From the NCBI RefSeq assembly GCF_000003815.2, contig NC_049984.1, positions 14,589,314-14,653,313 of the forward strand: a DNA stretch of 64,000 nucleotides, read 5' to 3'. This document shows, one piece after another, positions 24,401 to 32,673 of this stretch. Numbering within the stretch: the stretch's first letter is position 1; each line of letters opens with the position of its first letter. This stretch comes from Branchiostoma floridae (lineage: Eukaryota; Chordata; Leptocardii; Amphioxiformes; Branchiostomatidae). A program made the translations under genes and the position numbers. Below the pieces are notes generated by a model, which was given only the letters and a program-made list of their open reading frames with translations, searched no databases and was not told where the DNA came from.

Positions 24401-26405
24401 GTGTGAACATTTGACCACAGTTAAACCTCCCAACATAGAGACTAAGCAGGTAGGTAAATTAGATAAGAGTTTGGTGAGCAACAAAGTCTGGCCCTGTAAC
24501 AGAGATTATTCAATATGTGTTCCTTTTGTCCCCACAGAAGACGAGTATCCTCTGAGGCAAGTAGCCAACGCATGGAGGAACCCTCCCCACAACAGGAGAG
24601 CCAGCTTGCACCACCCCTCCCAGCAGAGACCCCCTCCTCCGCCACCACCCCCTCCCCCCTTCTGCCACGTGGAGACACAGCATCGCAGCCACTGGACACA
24701 CCGGCAGCCCCACATGGGCCGCATGGAAAAAGGCTACCCTCCCAACCGTCCTTATGCAATACCCATCGTCCCAAACGCAGTACCCCAGATGGGACATGGG
24801 GGCGACCAGAGCCCTGTGCCACCTCTCCAGAGCCCGTTGGACGGAAGGATCATCCCCACGGTCAATGCCACGGCAGTTATCGCCACGACGCAAGTGGAGA
24901 ACAGATCCCAGGGGAACAACCTTCGGCCGAACGTCTCGTCCTTCCAGCCGCAAATGATGTCGCCGCAGGCGGAGAACTTCCCACACACGACGCTGACGCT
25001 CCCGAGCACCATCACCACGGTTTCCGTGGCGACAACGGGATTCACCATGTTCCCGCCGCAGGGTAAGTGTGCGGTCATTCCGCCGAGCGTGAACGAAATC
25101 GTAACCATCGGGAAGGGCACGGTCACCTTTGTGAGCACCACGACGTCGCCGAATCCAGAAACACATTTCTGCAGCACCAAGCCTACGACAAATCCCACAC
25201 AGACCGTTGCTCAAACCGTCCCCTCTAAAGGAGAGAGCAAAGAGGCGGCCAGCATGACAGAGGAGAGCTCTGAAGGCAGTGCCAAAGGCACCACTACAGT
25301 AACTTATGCCAACCCAACCTTGCAGAATGCAGTCAACATGACCAGTGAAAGCAGTCCTTCTCCAAGCACTTCCACCACTCCCTCCAACCCCCCGCCTGCG
25401 CCCCCTCCCCCTCCTTCCAGCTCACACAACGGGCCCCACTCCAGAGGGTGTAGCAACTGTGGATGTAGCGGCAACTGTGGCTCCTCTTCCAGCAGCAACT
25501 ACACCTTCAACTACCCGGGGTACCTGCACCCCAACAACATGAACTCTCCCTTCCCGTTCCACTTCGGACACTACTTCCCCAACTTGGGAGGAAACGGACT
25601 GATCGGCATCCCCCCGCCGAGCAACATTCCATCGTACGCGTCCTTCCCCCACATCCCCCCGCTGCAGTTCCCCAACGGACTGAACCCAGCCAACATGTAC
25701 AACTTCCAGGGGAGCTACGGACACATGCCGCCCAACTACATGCACCCGGGGCTGATGCTGCAGGGGGGGCAGGGCATGTTTCCCATGGGGGGCATGGGGA
25801 AGGGGAAGGGGAGCCAGACGTGTTACAACTGTGGAGCCACGGGACACACGGCACGAGAGTGTAAGGACAGCACCATGGAACAGATGTCTGCGCAAGGTAA
25901 AGAGTTTGAGTTAAACATTAGAGGTTTGGGTGTGTGGTTGTTTGTTGTGCTGACCATATCAGATTCAGTTTCATACTATTGATTATATATACAGTATTTA
26001 ATCAGAACCTGACCATTTGTGGTCTATTGGTTAGTGTTTGAGAACTTGACTTGGAAAGCATAACCTTCTTGATATGCAGGTTTCCTTCTGAACTTGTAAT
26101 ACATTGTTTTATAAAAGTGTAGAAACAATTTTAAGGAAAGACAGGTTGCTACGTTTAGTGTGTGGGAAATAACTTTAGATGCAAATTTAAATTGTTTTGT
26201 TATGAAGTCTTCACAAGATTTTTGATAAGTTGTTTGACTTTCTTTTTCACCTAGTACAGTCAGTCTCTCTTTTGATCTATCATAAGAGTAAACAAAGTTG
26301 CAGAATAATTTTGTTTTCATGACTAACTCTTCATTTGTTTTTGTGTCCCCAGGAATGTTCAGACTGAAGTACCAGCCACAAGAATCATTAGACACCACTG
26401 ACTAG
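3339..26405 (+). CDS. ZCCHC14: ZCCHC14/ZCCHC2-like protein: PX, SAM and CCHC zinc knuckle (13 exons, 5' partial)
   Basis: Spliced gene with exons 3339-3415, 4523-4594, 9838-9904, 10991-11042, 12254-12384, 12845-12985, 18455-18548, 20569-20761, 21535-21638, 22997-23147, 23743-23878, 24538-25896 and 26353-26405 (stop TAG). All introns are GT-AG and every phase matches, giving about 876 codons; the start codon lies upstream. Domain order is a PX-like fold, proline-rich linker, SAM with GARRK near its last helix, a long Pro/Ser/Thr-rich region, a Cys-rich GCSNCGCSGNCG patch and a CCHC knuckle. From family knowledge, the human ZCCHC14 SAM domain binds a structured RNA pentaloop and recruits TENT4A/B to extend and protect poly(A) tails; the protein is cytoplasmic and nuclear. 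The short tail after the knuckle (MFRLKYQP...) resembles that of the vertebrate proteins. Whether this is ZCCHC14 or the common ancestor of ZCCHC14 and ZCCHC2 cannot be settled here; the SAM domain favours the ZCCHC14 name. Confidence 0.88.
3893..4205 (+). repeat. tRNA-derived SINE, family B
   Basis: Shares gcgaaaggcacttcacgcga, ccacccaagtgtaagaatgg, ggaggttaaaggcattggaa and the terminal ttacctttacc with two reversed copies at 24125-24365 and 63803-64000. It lies in intron 1 of the ZCCHC14-like gene. Confidence 0.7.
4523..4594 (+). CDS. ZCCHC14: ZCCHC14-like exon 2: PX domain core
   Basis: Exactly 24 codons between acceptor ttttccag and donor gtaaggg. It reads VSWSDGTLTTVNRTYRDLCD and on to FQCK, the second beta strand, the R-x-Y-x-D-L/F element and the first helix of a PX fold. 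Confidence 0.88.
7636..7850 (+). repeat. Dispersed repeat starting with a cctccat...atggagg palindrome
   Basis: Begins cctccatgaaaaatggagg and continues through a (tctg)n tract to a ggatattt-gt-caccataactc body. An inverted copy lies at about 10030-10230, so the family is mobile. Order and body match between copies despite expansion of the simple repeat. Confidence 0.6.
8395..9160. repeat. Degenerate minisatellite, unit about 22-30 bp
   Basis: Many imperfect repeats of 'aactgtaagtgatttgaatctctg' variants across about 760 bp (unit core ttgaatctctgaactgtaag). Spacing between units varies. The array creates short spurious open frames rich in FES/FNS-like repeats on the minus strand. Confidence 0.85.
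9838..9904 (+). CDS. ZCCHC14: ZCCHC14-like exon 3: PX domain
   Basis: 67 nt after a long pyrimidine tract and ctccag, reading LQNLFPDETGANRSKGIIPH and on to LP. This is the 'L-x-x-x-FP-E/D' helix end and the proline-containing loop typical of PX domains. It ends in phase 1 at gtaagg. Confidence 0.87.
10030..10235 (-). repeat. Inverted copy of the 7636 repeat family
   Basis: Reading the minus strand from 10227: cctccatgaaaaatggaggt, a gtgtgt tract, then 'tatttgtggtcatctataat', matching the order in the 7636 copy. Confidence 0.6.
10777..10905. mobile_element. Palindromic MITE with 8-bp target duplication
   Basis: Perfect 23-bp inverted repeats (attctccaagcagaggttggg in each arm, 10784-10806 and 10873-10895) enclose an inner gtggcc...ggccac hairpin. 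Direct repeats GTCTACAT flank it at 10777-10784 and 10898-10905, the length typical of hAT elements. A relative lies at 19926-20054. Confidence 0.75.
10991..11042 (+). CDS. ZCCHC14: ZCCHC14-like exon 4: PX domain
   Basis: 52 nt (2 + 16 codons + 2) between tttctgtag and gtttgtg, reading KAGETGKRDVDMENYV. It corresponds to the loop and the helix in which PX proteins carry the sequence leading to the final helix bundle. Too small to be found by ORF length; it is called on phase and position. Confidence 0.8.
11042..12253. other. ZCCHC14-like intron 4
   Basis: Non-coding. Contains a dispersed repeat at about 11660-11830 whose body (cagacagggtgaaatt...cccaacaa) recurs at 60360-60530. Confidence 0.5.
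12254..12384 (+). CDS. ZCCHC14: ZCCHC14-like exon 5: end of PX domain
   Basis: 131 nt, first residues QLVSLPRHILESDHVTSFF. This is the last PX helices: the pattern 'LL-x-LP-x-HI-x-x-S-x-x-V-x-x-FF' is a PX hallmark. It is followed by a His/Pro/Ala-rich linker. The donor is gtaaaa, phase 1. Confidence 0.88.
12493..12580. repeat. Short tandem repeat, unit about 26 bp
   Basis: Three and a half copies of (ttggc)ccatcacatgactccagta in the intron between exons 5 and 6 of the ZCCHC14-like gene. Confidence 0.9.
12715..12814. other. Assembly gap (100 N)
   Basis: A run of exactly 100 N in the intron between exons 5 and 6 of the ZCCHC14-like gene, the usual placeholder for unknown size. It ends 30 nt before the exon 6 acceptor. 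Confidence 0.99.
12845..12985 (+). CDS. ZCCHC14: ZCCHC14-like exon 6: Ser/His/Pro-rich linker
   Basis: 141 nt after the 12715-12814 gap, between tttgtgtag and gtaagc. The acceptor at 12844/12845 was chosen because only this frame joins exon 5 (phase 1) and exon 7 (phase 1) without a shift; it reads DGVDECRRPWPASEPSPSGG onward. A second AG at 12863 gives another open frame that does not fit exon 7. A further exon inside the gap cannot be excluded. Confidence 0.65.
13943..14042. other. Assembly gap (100 N)
   Basis: A run of exactly 100 N within the intron between exons 6 and 7 of the ZCCHC14-like gene. Confidence 0.99.
14625..15190. mobile_element. 566-bp DNA element with long terminal inverted repeats
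   Basis: The ends cctaaacacctcaaatga and (other strand) cctaaaagccccaaatga continue as arms of about 100 bp that include gcaacgaccttgtgtggcg and tgcatttatgaatt. No transposase. Target duplication not clear. Confidence 0.75.
17601..17795. repeat. Diverged direct repeat
   Basis: 'aagtgtttactttcaactttcaag' at about 17611 recurs as 'aagtgtttacttttactttcaag' at 17749, each followed by a gagtct/aagtct-caa-tg-ctta segment. Confidence 0.5.
18455..18548 (+). CDS. ZCCHC14: ZCCHC14-like exon 7: linker
   Basis: 94 nt between cctcctcccccag and gtaacaca, reading APEMPSPVNDHKAGMPLQIP and on to a Met/Pro-rich stretch. No domain is recognised. The phase fits exons 6 and 8. Confidence 0.75.
19926..20054. mobile_element. 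Palindromic MITE, relative of 10777-10905
   Basis: The ends gtactatccaagcagaggtt and (other strand) gtactctccaagcatatgtt share the 'tccaagca' core of the 10777 element. It lies in intron 7 of the ZCCHC14-like gene. Confidence 0.6.
20569..20761 (+). CDS. ZCCHC14: ZCCHC14-like exon 8: Pro/Ser linker and first half of SAM domain
   Basis: 193 nt between ttctcaag and gtgagat. After a Pro/Ser-rich stretch it reads NLEIMLKDIRLHKYYPQLKD and then YRMEQ, the first two SAM helices with the L-x-L-x-KY-x-x-x-L signature shared with Smaug/Vts1 SAM domains. Confidence 0.92.
21535..21638 (+). CDS. ZCCHC14: ZCCHC14-like exon 9: second half of SAM domain
   Basis: 104 nt, beginning IMGMTDEDLANLGLTEGARR and continuing KLKIHLDAVQ. 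The 'L-T-x-x-GAR-x-K' end of helix 5 is the basic surface with which Smaug-class SAM domains bind RNA hairpin loops. The exon continues directly from exon 8 in frame. Confidence 0.93.
22997..23147 (+). CDS. ZCCHC14: ZCCHC14-like exon 10: proline-rich linker
   Basis: 151 nt from gttccag to gtgagag, reading KGPMNGLHVDIPIHQATAVV and then a Met/Pro-rich stretch. Probably disordered. It ends in phase 0. Confidence 0.82.
23743..23878 (+). CDS. ZCCHC14: ZCCHC14-like exon 11: Ser-rich acidic linker
   Basis: 136 nt after gttcccccag. It starts NLLHMQSLPSNSGDSSSSEC and ends with the acidic run SSDSSDEEEK before donor gtgatg. The serine runs next to Asp/Glu look like casein kinase 2 targets (inference). 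Confidence 0.85.
24125..24365 (-). repeat. tRNA-derived SINE, family B
   Basis: On the minus strand a tRNA-like head (tggccaagtaactagggtag, then ttttgaatcc) is followed by ggtaaaggcactttactgac, ccacccaggtgt and the terminal ttacctttacc. It lies directly before ZCCHC14-like exon 12. Confidence 0.7.
24538..25896 (+). CDS. ZCCHC14: ZCCHC14-like exon 12: long low-complexity region and CCHC zinc knuckle
   Basis: A 1359-nt exon, the largest of the gene. It begins EDEYPLRQVANAWRNPPHNR, has a run of about ten prolines, a long Thr/Val/Ser-rich middle, a second Pro run, the cysteine patch GCSNCGCSGNCG, an aromatic Asn/Pro/Gly/Met region, and at the end CYNCGATGHTAREC. That last motif is a C-x2-C-x4-H-x4-C zinc knuckle, usually an RNA-contacting module. 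Several antisense and shifted open frames here are shadows of its GC-rich composition. Confidence 0.95.
26353..26405 (+). CDS. ZCCHC14: ZCCHC14-like exon 13: C-terminal tail and stop
   Basis: 53 nt after tgtgtccccag, reading GMFRLKYQPQESLDTTD and then TAG. Vertebrate ZCCHC14 also ends with a short tail of this kind after the knuckle. The phase fits exon 12. Confidence 0.9.
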
Positions 26406-26768
26406 CAGCCAACATAATTAGCTTAACGTCTGTGTGTGTTTCAATGTCAGCCTGTTGAGACTTCTCAAACAGTCCAAATGTGATGTTTGTAATGATTTTC
26501 ACTATTTTGAGGACAATCTTGCCTGCTTTTATAAGGAGAACTCTACATAATGTAACATTAAATGACCAAAGGATATGAGGATATTAAGATGTGTAATAGT
26601 ACAAAAAATATCTTTAACTGTCAATTCTGCAAGTTTGGGGTTTTCCTGGGGAAACCCTATCATTGTGATACTATGTATCAAAGGTTTATTTTTGAGTTGC
26701 ATAGTGGAAATTCATCAACATAGCAAAACAAGGAAGCCTCACTCACACAGTGCATAAATAGTGTATGC

Positions 26769-26774
26769 AATAAA
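26769..26774 (+). terminator. AATAAA polyadenylation signal candidate (proximal)
   Basis: Canonical hexamer in gcAATAAAgtttgctctg, 364 nt after the stop of the ZCCHC14-like gene. Confidence 0.5.
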
Positions 26775-27584
26775 GTTTGCTCTGATACGGTTAGGTCATA
26801 CCTTTGGGGTTATAAACAAAAAGACAACAGTGCAAAGTCCAGGATAGATCCATCTCATGACTTCAGATTTTATTTTGCAAAGCCTCTGTAAATATGTACA
26901 CACAACAATGAAGGAAATATGTTGCCGTCCCTGAAAAACGGGGGCTATGTTGTACACATATCATCTGTGCTCTGTTGGTGTCGAAAGTCAATAAGTAAAA
27001 CCAACATTTAGAGCTTTTCCAAAAAAATTCTGTACGATCTTTACAGTTAAACATTTCACAACAGTTGCCAATGCCGCCATTGCTTGTATGTTGAATCCTT
27101 CGCTTGAAAGTCGACGGTCCCAGAACGCAGAGCAAACTGTCGATATGTGTGCCCGCTGCAGTGACAGCTACAGTCTTGCATCTGCTGCTGGTAGCGTAGA
27201 GGTCCAAAACAAGTGTCACTCAGGTTGGGCACTGTCCAATGACATCATGTTCTTGCATAGGACACCATACGGAAAATGCTGTACTTGTCACAAAAACTCG
27301 AATCGTAGTGCTAAACCTGTCATCACAGAGCGGTCATCCATCCAAAGGCTCTGCGATTTCTTGGAAGTCACCACAGAGAAACGACGCAGAATCGAGGCAG
27401 ATTATTTTGCGAGTTATTCAATTCATAAATACAGTAGCTATAAAGAAGGAAAAGTAAGAAAATCTGCTGTTGAGTTGCCAATGTGTGCGCTGTAGGCCAG
27501 AAAATGGCCTGCAACTAAAGGTGGCGAGTTTAGCGTCAATATTGTTACTAATGCTTCCGGATGCACTTTGTTTACCATAGAACT

Positions 27585-27625
27585 GTAAATATATATACAT
27601 ATATATATATCTATATATATTGTAC
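27585..27625. repeat. AT-dinucleotide-rich tract
   Basis: Interrupted (at)n with ac and ct variants, in the putative 3' UTR. Confidence 0.8.
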
Positions 27626-29868
27626 CTGGTAAGGGACCGATGGAGATATACAAACTGTAGAGGACGTGATAATTTATAATGAAGTGCAAACGACTTTTTT
27701 GCTTGCTGTATGTATACTTTGCTCTTTTTTTGCTTGATTCAACATTGTGTGTGAGAGGCAACCAAAAATTGTGCATGTGCAATTGTTGGCCATCATGCTT
27801 TTCATCCATCAACAGCCACAGTTTTTTGTCAATAGGAAGTGAGCAAAATTATTCAGGATCGTTGGACAGACATGTTTTGTTTACCGTGTTTACCTTCTGA
27901 CTTGTGCTGTACGCAATACAAAGTTGGTGCTTTGACAAGGAAAAAGGTGTATCCAGTCAGATCCGTCAGTGGTAAAGGATGTACTGCTTGTGTTTCTGTA
28001 GGAGATAGTGTGGTTTTACTCCAGCAATATCTGGACAAGCTTGTCTATTTTAAGTCAGTAGAGAGCATGTACATTTTTTTAGAAATGTTTGTTGCAGGGA
28101 GATGGAGAAAGAAAAACATGGATGTTTGTTGAAGTTTTATGTAATCTTCTCAAAGTGAGGTTTTTTTTGGTCTTTGCGTGACACAAGATCTCGTAACATC
28201 CCCAATGATAGACTGTCGTGTGTGACATGTACTTGGACACATAGATATTGGGTTGGATAACTGATTACAGCTGCCTTGGTTATAATGTAGGAGGAACCAG
28301 GCCATGCTCTGTTAGATAGCTACCCGCTCATTCTCTATTATCACACAGATATATCACAGCTATTGTGGCGCTATGGAAAGAGAAAATATATCTTGTGGGG
28401 AGCCCAAGTACCAAGTCACTGTCTTTGCTCTTTTGCCGCCACAACTGTCACACAAGTCTTGCAAAAGTGACTACAGTGACTAGATCCTCTGTTAGTAGTA
28501 ATACATGGAGGAAAGAATAGTGTTGGATGGTGTGTGGTAAGAAAGTTCAGAGTGGATGACATCTGACTCAGAGATCTTGGTGTCGATGACGTGTGTATAT
28601 ATATCACCTTGGTACCAAAGCCAGCCTGTCAGACTACCCAACGTGATGATGTTGCATGGTGTACAGTAGATAAAAAAAGTGGAAAGAAGCGATGGAAGGT
28701 AGAAGTCACAATCATAGAGTACAGGATAAGAGCCATAATGGTATCACAATCAGCTGTAAAGTGTACAGAGATAAGAGTGTGTTAGGGAAAAGTGTCTTAG
28801 AAAGATGTGTACATGACCGATGACTGCAGGGTGCTGAGATTGTAAGTTGTAATGTTGAGGAGGCGGCTTTGTCTTGGCCATATGAAGTTTCCCAGTGTTC
28901 AGTTGACATAACAGTTACTGCACAAAACTACCCAGAAATGTGTTCCTCTTGTGAGATACTATGTGTATACCAGCATGTACTACTGTTCTGCAATAGTTTG
29001 CACGCTGAGTCTAGCTGTCTGTGATGGATACAGGGATGTGCGAATGGCACACGTGGGCATATCATGCAAAATTACAGTCTATCCCAAACCCAGAGGAGTT
29101 CGGGCTAGGGAAGGTGGCAAGATGTTTGTTGAAAGCAGAGACAAGAAGAAACATTACCTACCTTTCCAACCATGTTGTTATCTTCCAGTTACAGGCATAT
29201 CCTAGCAAGAACTCCCCATTGGAGATGGTTTACACTCAAGCTGTGCCATGAAAAACTGTGACTGAGGGCATAACATGCCACTCAGACTACACTAATAACA
29301 CCGTTATATACATGTATACACAAATACACAATACTTACAACTGTATACAAGTCAAGATCAATGATATACAAAAGCCACTGAAACTAATTCTGTACATACC
29401 GGTACTTGTTTTATAGTAGTGACGCAAAGTTTGCATTCAGTTCAATGCTGTGTGGTACAGTACTGATGAAAGCAGACAAAGATGTTACGTTTGAATGCCA
29501 TACCTCATTTTACACCAAAATATTCTCACAAGTGACAGAAATTCTCCCATCTTTGTCCATGCTGTGGGTTAACCCTTGTACACCTAAGAACTTCTCAATG
29601 TGCTGTTTCACAAAGTTGTCAGATCTAGAAGTAATCCTCTCTTCGCATGTATATGTTTTGCCATTTTGAGGAAAAAACACAAAGGAGTACCATTGATCTC
29701 AGTTACATTATTTGCTAACTTAGTTGAATGTGCTGTTAAACGATTTCCATATCTGTTGGATGCTGTAATGGTCCGATTGAATATGTAAAGCCATGGGGGA
29801 ATGTTGTTGTAATATGTGGCTCATTACATGCAGAACCTAGTAAATGCAATGCTATGTCCAACAGTGTA

Positions 29869-29874
29869 ATAAAG
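29869..29874 (+). terminator. AATAAA polyadenylation signal candidate (distal)
   Basis: Canonical hexamer in gtAATAAAgactaag. It would end a long 3' UTR isoform; which signal is used cannot be told from sequence. Confidence 0.3.
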
Positions 29875-29890
29875 ACTAAGAGCAGTGCAA

Positions 29891-32580
29891 CCCCATACAT
29901 AGACTAACATGTACCACAATGTACTACTAATGACAATAGGCATTGTTCTGTGCAAGACATGTAATCATTAGCCATGTGATGCCGTAAACCTGCAATCCAA
30001 GCTTTTCATGTAAATATGCCATACCTGTTTCATTTGTACAAATAATTTTTAAGTTAAAAAACAAAAGTGTATATATGTAGGCCACCCTGCAGATGTTACA
30101 TTTCATTTATATTATTTTTGATTTGAATATTTCCGAGATTGCTAGGTCACATTGTTCAACATGAAAGTGAAAATATATTTCTAGTACCGACAGAGTTATA
30201 ATTTTATGCTGTCCAAAAGACACGTTCCATGATGCAAAAATGATTAAAACCTTGGAGTGTCAATTCCTACTCTGGGATGTCATTTCCATTGTACATGGAT
30301 GGTGTCCGTGTGTCATATTTGAGTCTAGTTGCTGGTTTTCACACATAAGGTTATGTTGATTTGATTATACATGTATGAATGACGTCCTTTGGGAAACCCA
30401 AGACTACAGCGAGTGTGAAAAGAAAAAAAAATTAGCAAAAAATCTTGGTTTCCCTGGCATCTACAAATGTATCAGGAAGGCTGAACAAATGGCTAATCAC
30501 AGAGTATGGTATACAGAACTATAGATTCTTTATTTTTGTTCATATTTGACTTGGGATTAGACTTTTGCATCTTATGACATTAGTATCCATTTTCCAATAT
30601 TTTGTAATGTGTAAAAGTGCAAGACTGGTGAGCAAGAAATTGATCATATCCCACCTTTTGGCTTGTAAGGTGGCCTAGACATTTTGTCAGATAAGCAAAA
30701 AAAATTATATATTTCCCAGCATTAATTATGATGTCTGGATGTTACCAGGGCCCATAGTATGGGCATTGTGGTATCATGCCTTCTTACAACAGACAAAGGA
30801 GTCTTAACTCTCCCTAACATGTAATTTCAACTTAGTCCGAACTAGGGCTGGGTACCGGTACAGAAAATTCAGGTCCAGGTCCAAAGGATCAGGTCCAGGT
30901 CCGGACCTGAACCTGGACCTGATGCAGTATGACTCATACCAATGGTCCATTTCACTACAAAGAAATCTGTTTGGTGGAGTATTAGACTTATACTGGCGTC
31001 TTAAAATCCTACAAGTTACAACGCTAACTGCACCTGTACGATTGACTGTAAACCTTGGTAGAAATTACTATAAACTCTACTCTACTTCACTCTTGTCATT
31101 TTCTTCCAACTGCAAGCGCCAAAACGTGTGAATGCCTGATAAAATAATATGTTAATTTTCTAATCGGTCCAACATCCGGTTCGACTAATTTTTTCAGGTC
31201 CGGTTTTTCTGGACCGGTCCAATAAGAAAAACCGGTTTTGTACCGGTACGCTGTACCGATACCCAGCCCTAGTCCGAACCATTGAGCTAATTCTATGTCC
31301 ATCGCCTCCGACTGCACCAACTACCATGGGTCTTCACGTTGTGGTCAGAAAGTTGAGGAAAAGTTTCTCACCATATGCTGTCGCCACCTAGCGACGAAGA
31401 CGATGCCTACAGAATACCATTCGATGTTCCTTTTAGTATGGAGTCTTGTCCTCGACGTTTATTTGCTCACTATTCAGGGCAACAGGGCACATTCCTCATC
31501 AACGTTACCTTTCGAGTGACCTTGGTGTCGGGGTTAAAAGTTCCTAGCCCGCCAACAGGCATGGTGACGTTAAGAGTCCTGCAGATCTCAACCTTACCCC
31601 TTCCCCATTGAATGTTTCATGCAAGCACTAACGTATGGTGCATGGTGAACCTCAATGGACGGAAAGATTCGTAGCCCGAGCTATAGCTAGCCAATCTCCG
31701 CTGTTTCCATGTGTAACGAATGTGTCCGCTTTGATCTTACATACCATAACGCTGACGTAAATGCTGGAAAAACAGCCGTTGGGACATGTCCTTGGTACTG
31801 AAAAGTTGACCGGAAGTTAAGGTGACCCGGCCTGCGAAACCCGCCGCAGTACTGCAACAAAATAGACAGATACTGCCCGGAATAAATAGAATAGATTTAC
31901 TAGTAACTAAAACCTTTGTGTGATTATGCCTATCCCTTCTCACTGCACATGAACCTTTTGTAAACTTCTTGCCTCTATTTTTATTTCGGCGTTGTGTCGA
32001 CAAATATCCTCTTACCACTACCCAGGCACTAACGTGTTACAAGGTGAACAAAAATTTGTTGCTTGAAAAACGCCAGTTTTAACTTGAGCAATTGATAGTT
32101 GTAACGTGAAAGGAGGTGTTCATATTATAAAGAATTTGCAGACACAGTGTGAAATATCACTGGGGACTTCTGCGCTAATCTACCTTACATACAAACCGTC
32201 AGCGGATATGGCATGCCATTAGAACTGCACTATTTATTAGTTTACGGTTCATCTAGTAGAAAAAGTCTCTTGTTTGTCTTGTTTATTTTGGGTTGGGCCT
32301 TATGCATGCTCGAATCGACATGATTTCCGAGGTGTTTAGCGTAAATCCCCACAAACAACGCCTACCATGTTTACCTCTGCACCAAGGAAGTTTAAACTCA
32401 TTGCTCTGCACGTACTGATGTAATCACATACCAAGGTCATAGCGTGAACACTTGTGCATGGGTGGAGAAAAATTCTGCCCCAGGCTCGCAATGTATGCTT
32501 ATGACGTAACTTGATAAATATACTTTTGATAAAGAAATGCATGCATCTCAAGTTTGTCTGAAACCTCTCCAACCACATGA
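29891..32580. other. Intergenic spacer between the ZCCHC14-like gene and the ubiquitin-like candidate
   Basis: Holds the hAT-like MITE. After it, about 31290-31620 is richer in CG dinucleotides, with overlapping open frames of 74 and 78 codons (the latter containing SPPSDEDDAYRIPFDVPF); I recognise no domain and see no splice pattern. It may be regulatory DNA for the TATA box at 32581. Confidence 0.4.
30835..31279. mobile_element. hAT-like MITE with 8-bp target duplication
   Basis: The inverted ends tagggctgggtaccggtac (30843) and tagggctgggtatcggtac (minus strand from 31271) enclose 429 bp. GTCCGAAC flanks both sides (30835-30842 and 31272-31279). The interior has repeated aggtccagg/ccggacctg motifs near both ends. 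No transposase. Confidence 0.88.
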
Positions 32581-32588
32581 TATATAAG
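32581..32588 (+). promoter_or_regulatory. TATA box candidate for the ubiquitin-like gene
   Basis: TATATAAG, 71 nt upstream of the proposed ATG at 32652. A start site 25-30 nt downstream (near 32610) would leave a 5' UTR of about 40 nt. An out-of-frame ATG at 32648 overlaps the proposed start. Confidence 0.4.
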
Positions 32589-32651
32589 ACGCCATGAAAG
32601 CCTGAAAATCCCTATGTCCATCTCAGACATAAACGACATAACGTTACATGT

Positions 32652-32673
32652 ATGACCATGGCACCTATTTCAG
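32652..32673 (+). CDS. Ubiquitin-like candidate exon 1 (7 codons)
   Basis: ATGACCATGGCACCTATTTC then AG and donor gtgagtc: MTMAPIS plus one base, phase 1, as exon 2 requires. The start context (tATGaccATGG) offers a second in-frame ATG at 32658 in a better Kozak context. Linking it to exon 2 across 8.9 kb is inference. Confidence 0.35.

Larger units (their letters stand above)
26406..29890 (+). other. Probable 3' UTR and flank of the ZCCHC14-like gene
   Basis: No exon-like sequence is seen. AATAAA occurs at 26769-26774, about 360 nt after the stop, and again at 29869-29874. Use of the second would give a UTR of about 3.5 kb; long 3' UTRs are usual for this family in vertebrates. Open frames around 26863-27495 on both strands lack homology I recognise. 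An AT dinucleotide tract lies at 27585-27620. Confidence 0.5.

Noticed and set aside
24442-25214. Long minus-strand open frames (up to 234 codons) over the large ZCCHC14-like exon
   Set aside because: They arise from the GC-rich, Pro-coding sense exon; no domain, and the sense frame has clear homology.
27088-27495. 135-codon ORF downstream of the ZCCHC14-like stop
   Set aside because: No recognisable domain, no splice or promoter signals, and located in the probable 3' UTR.
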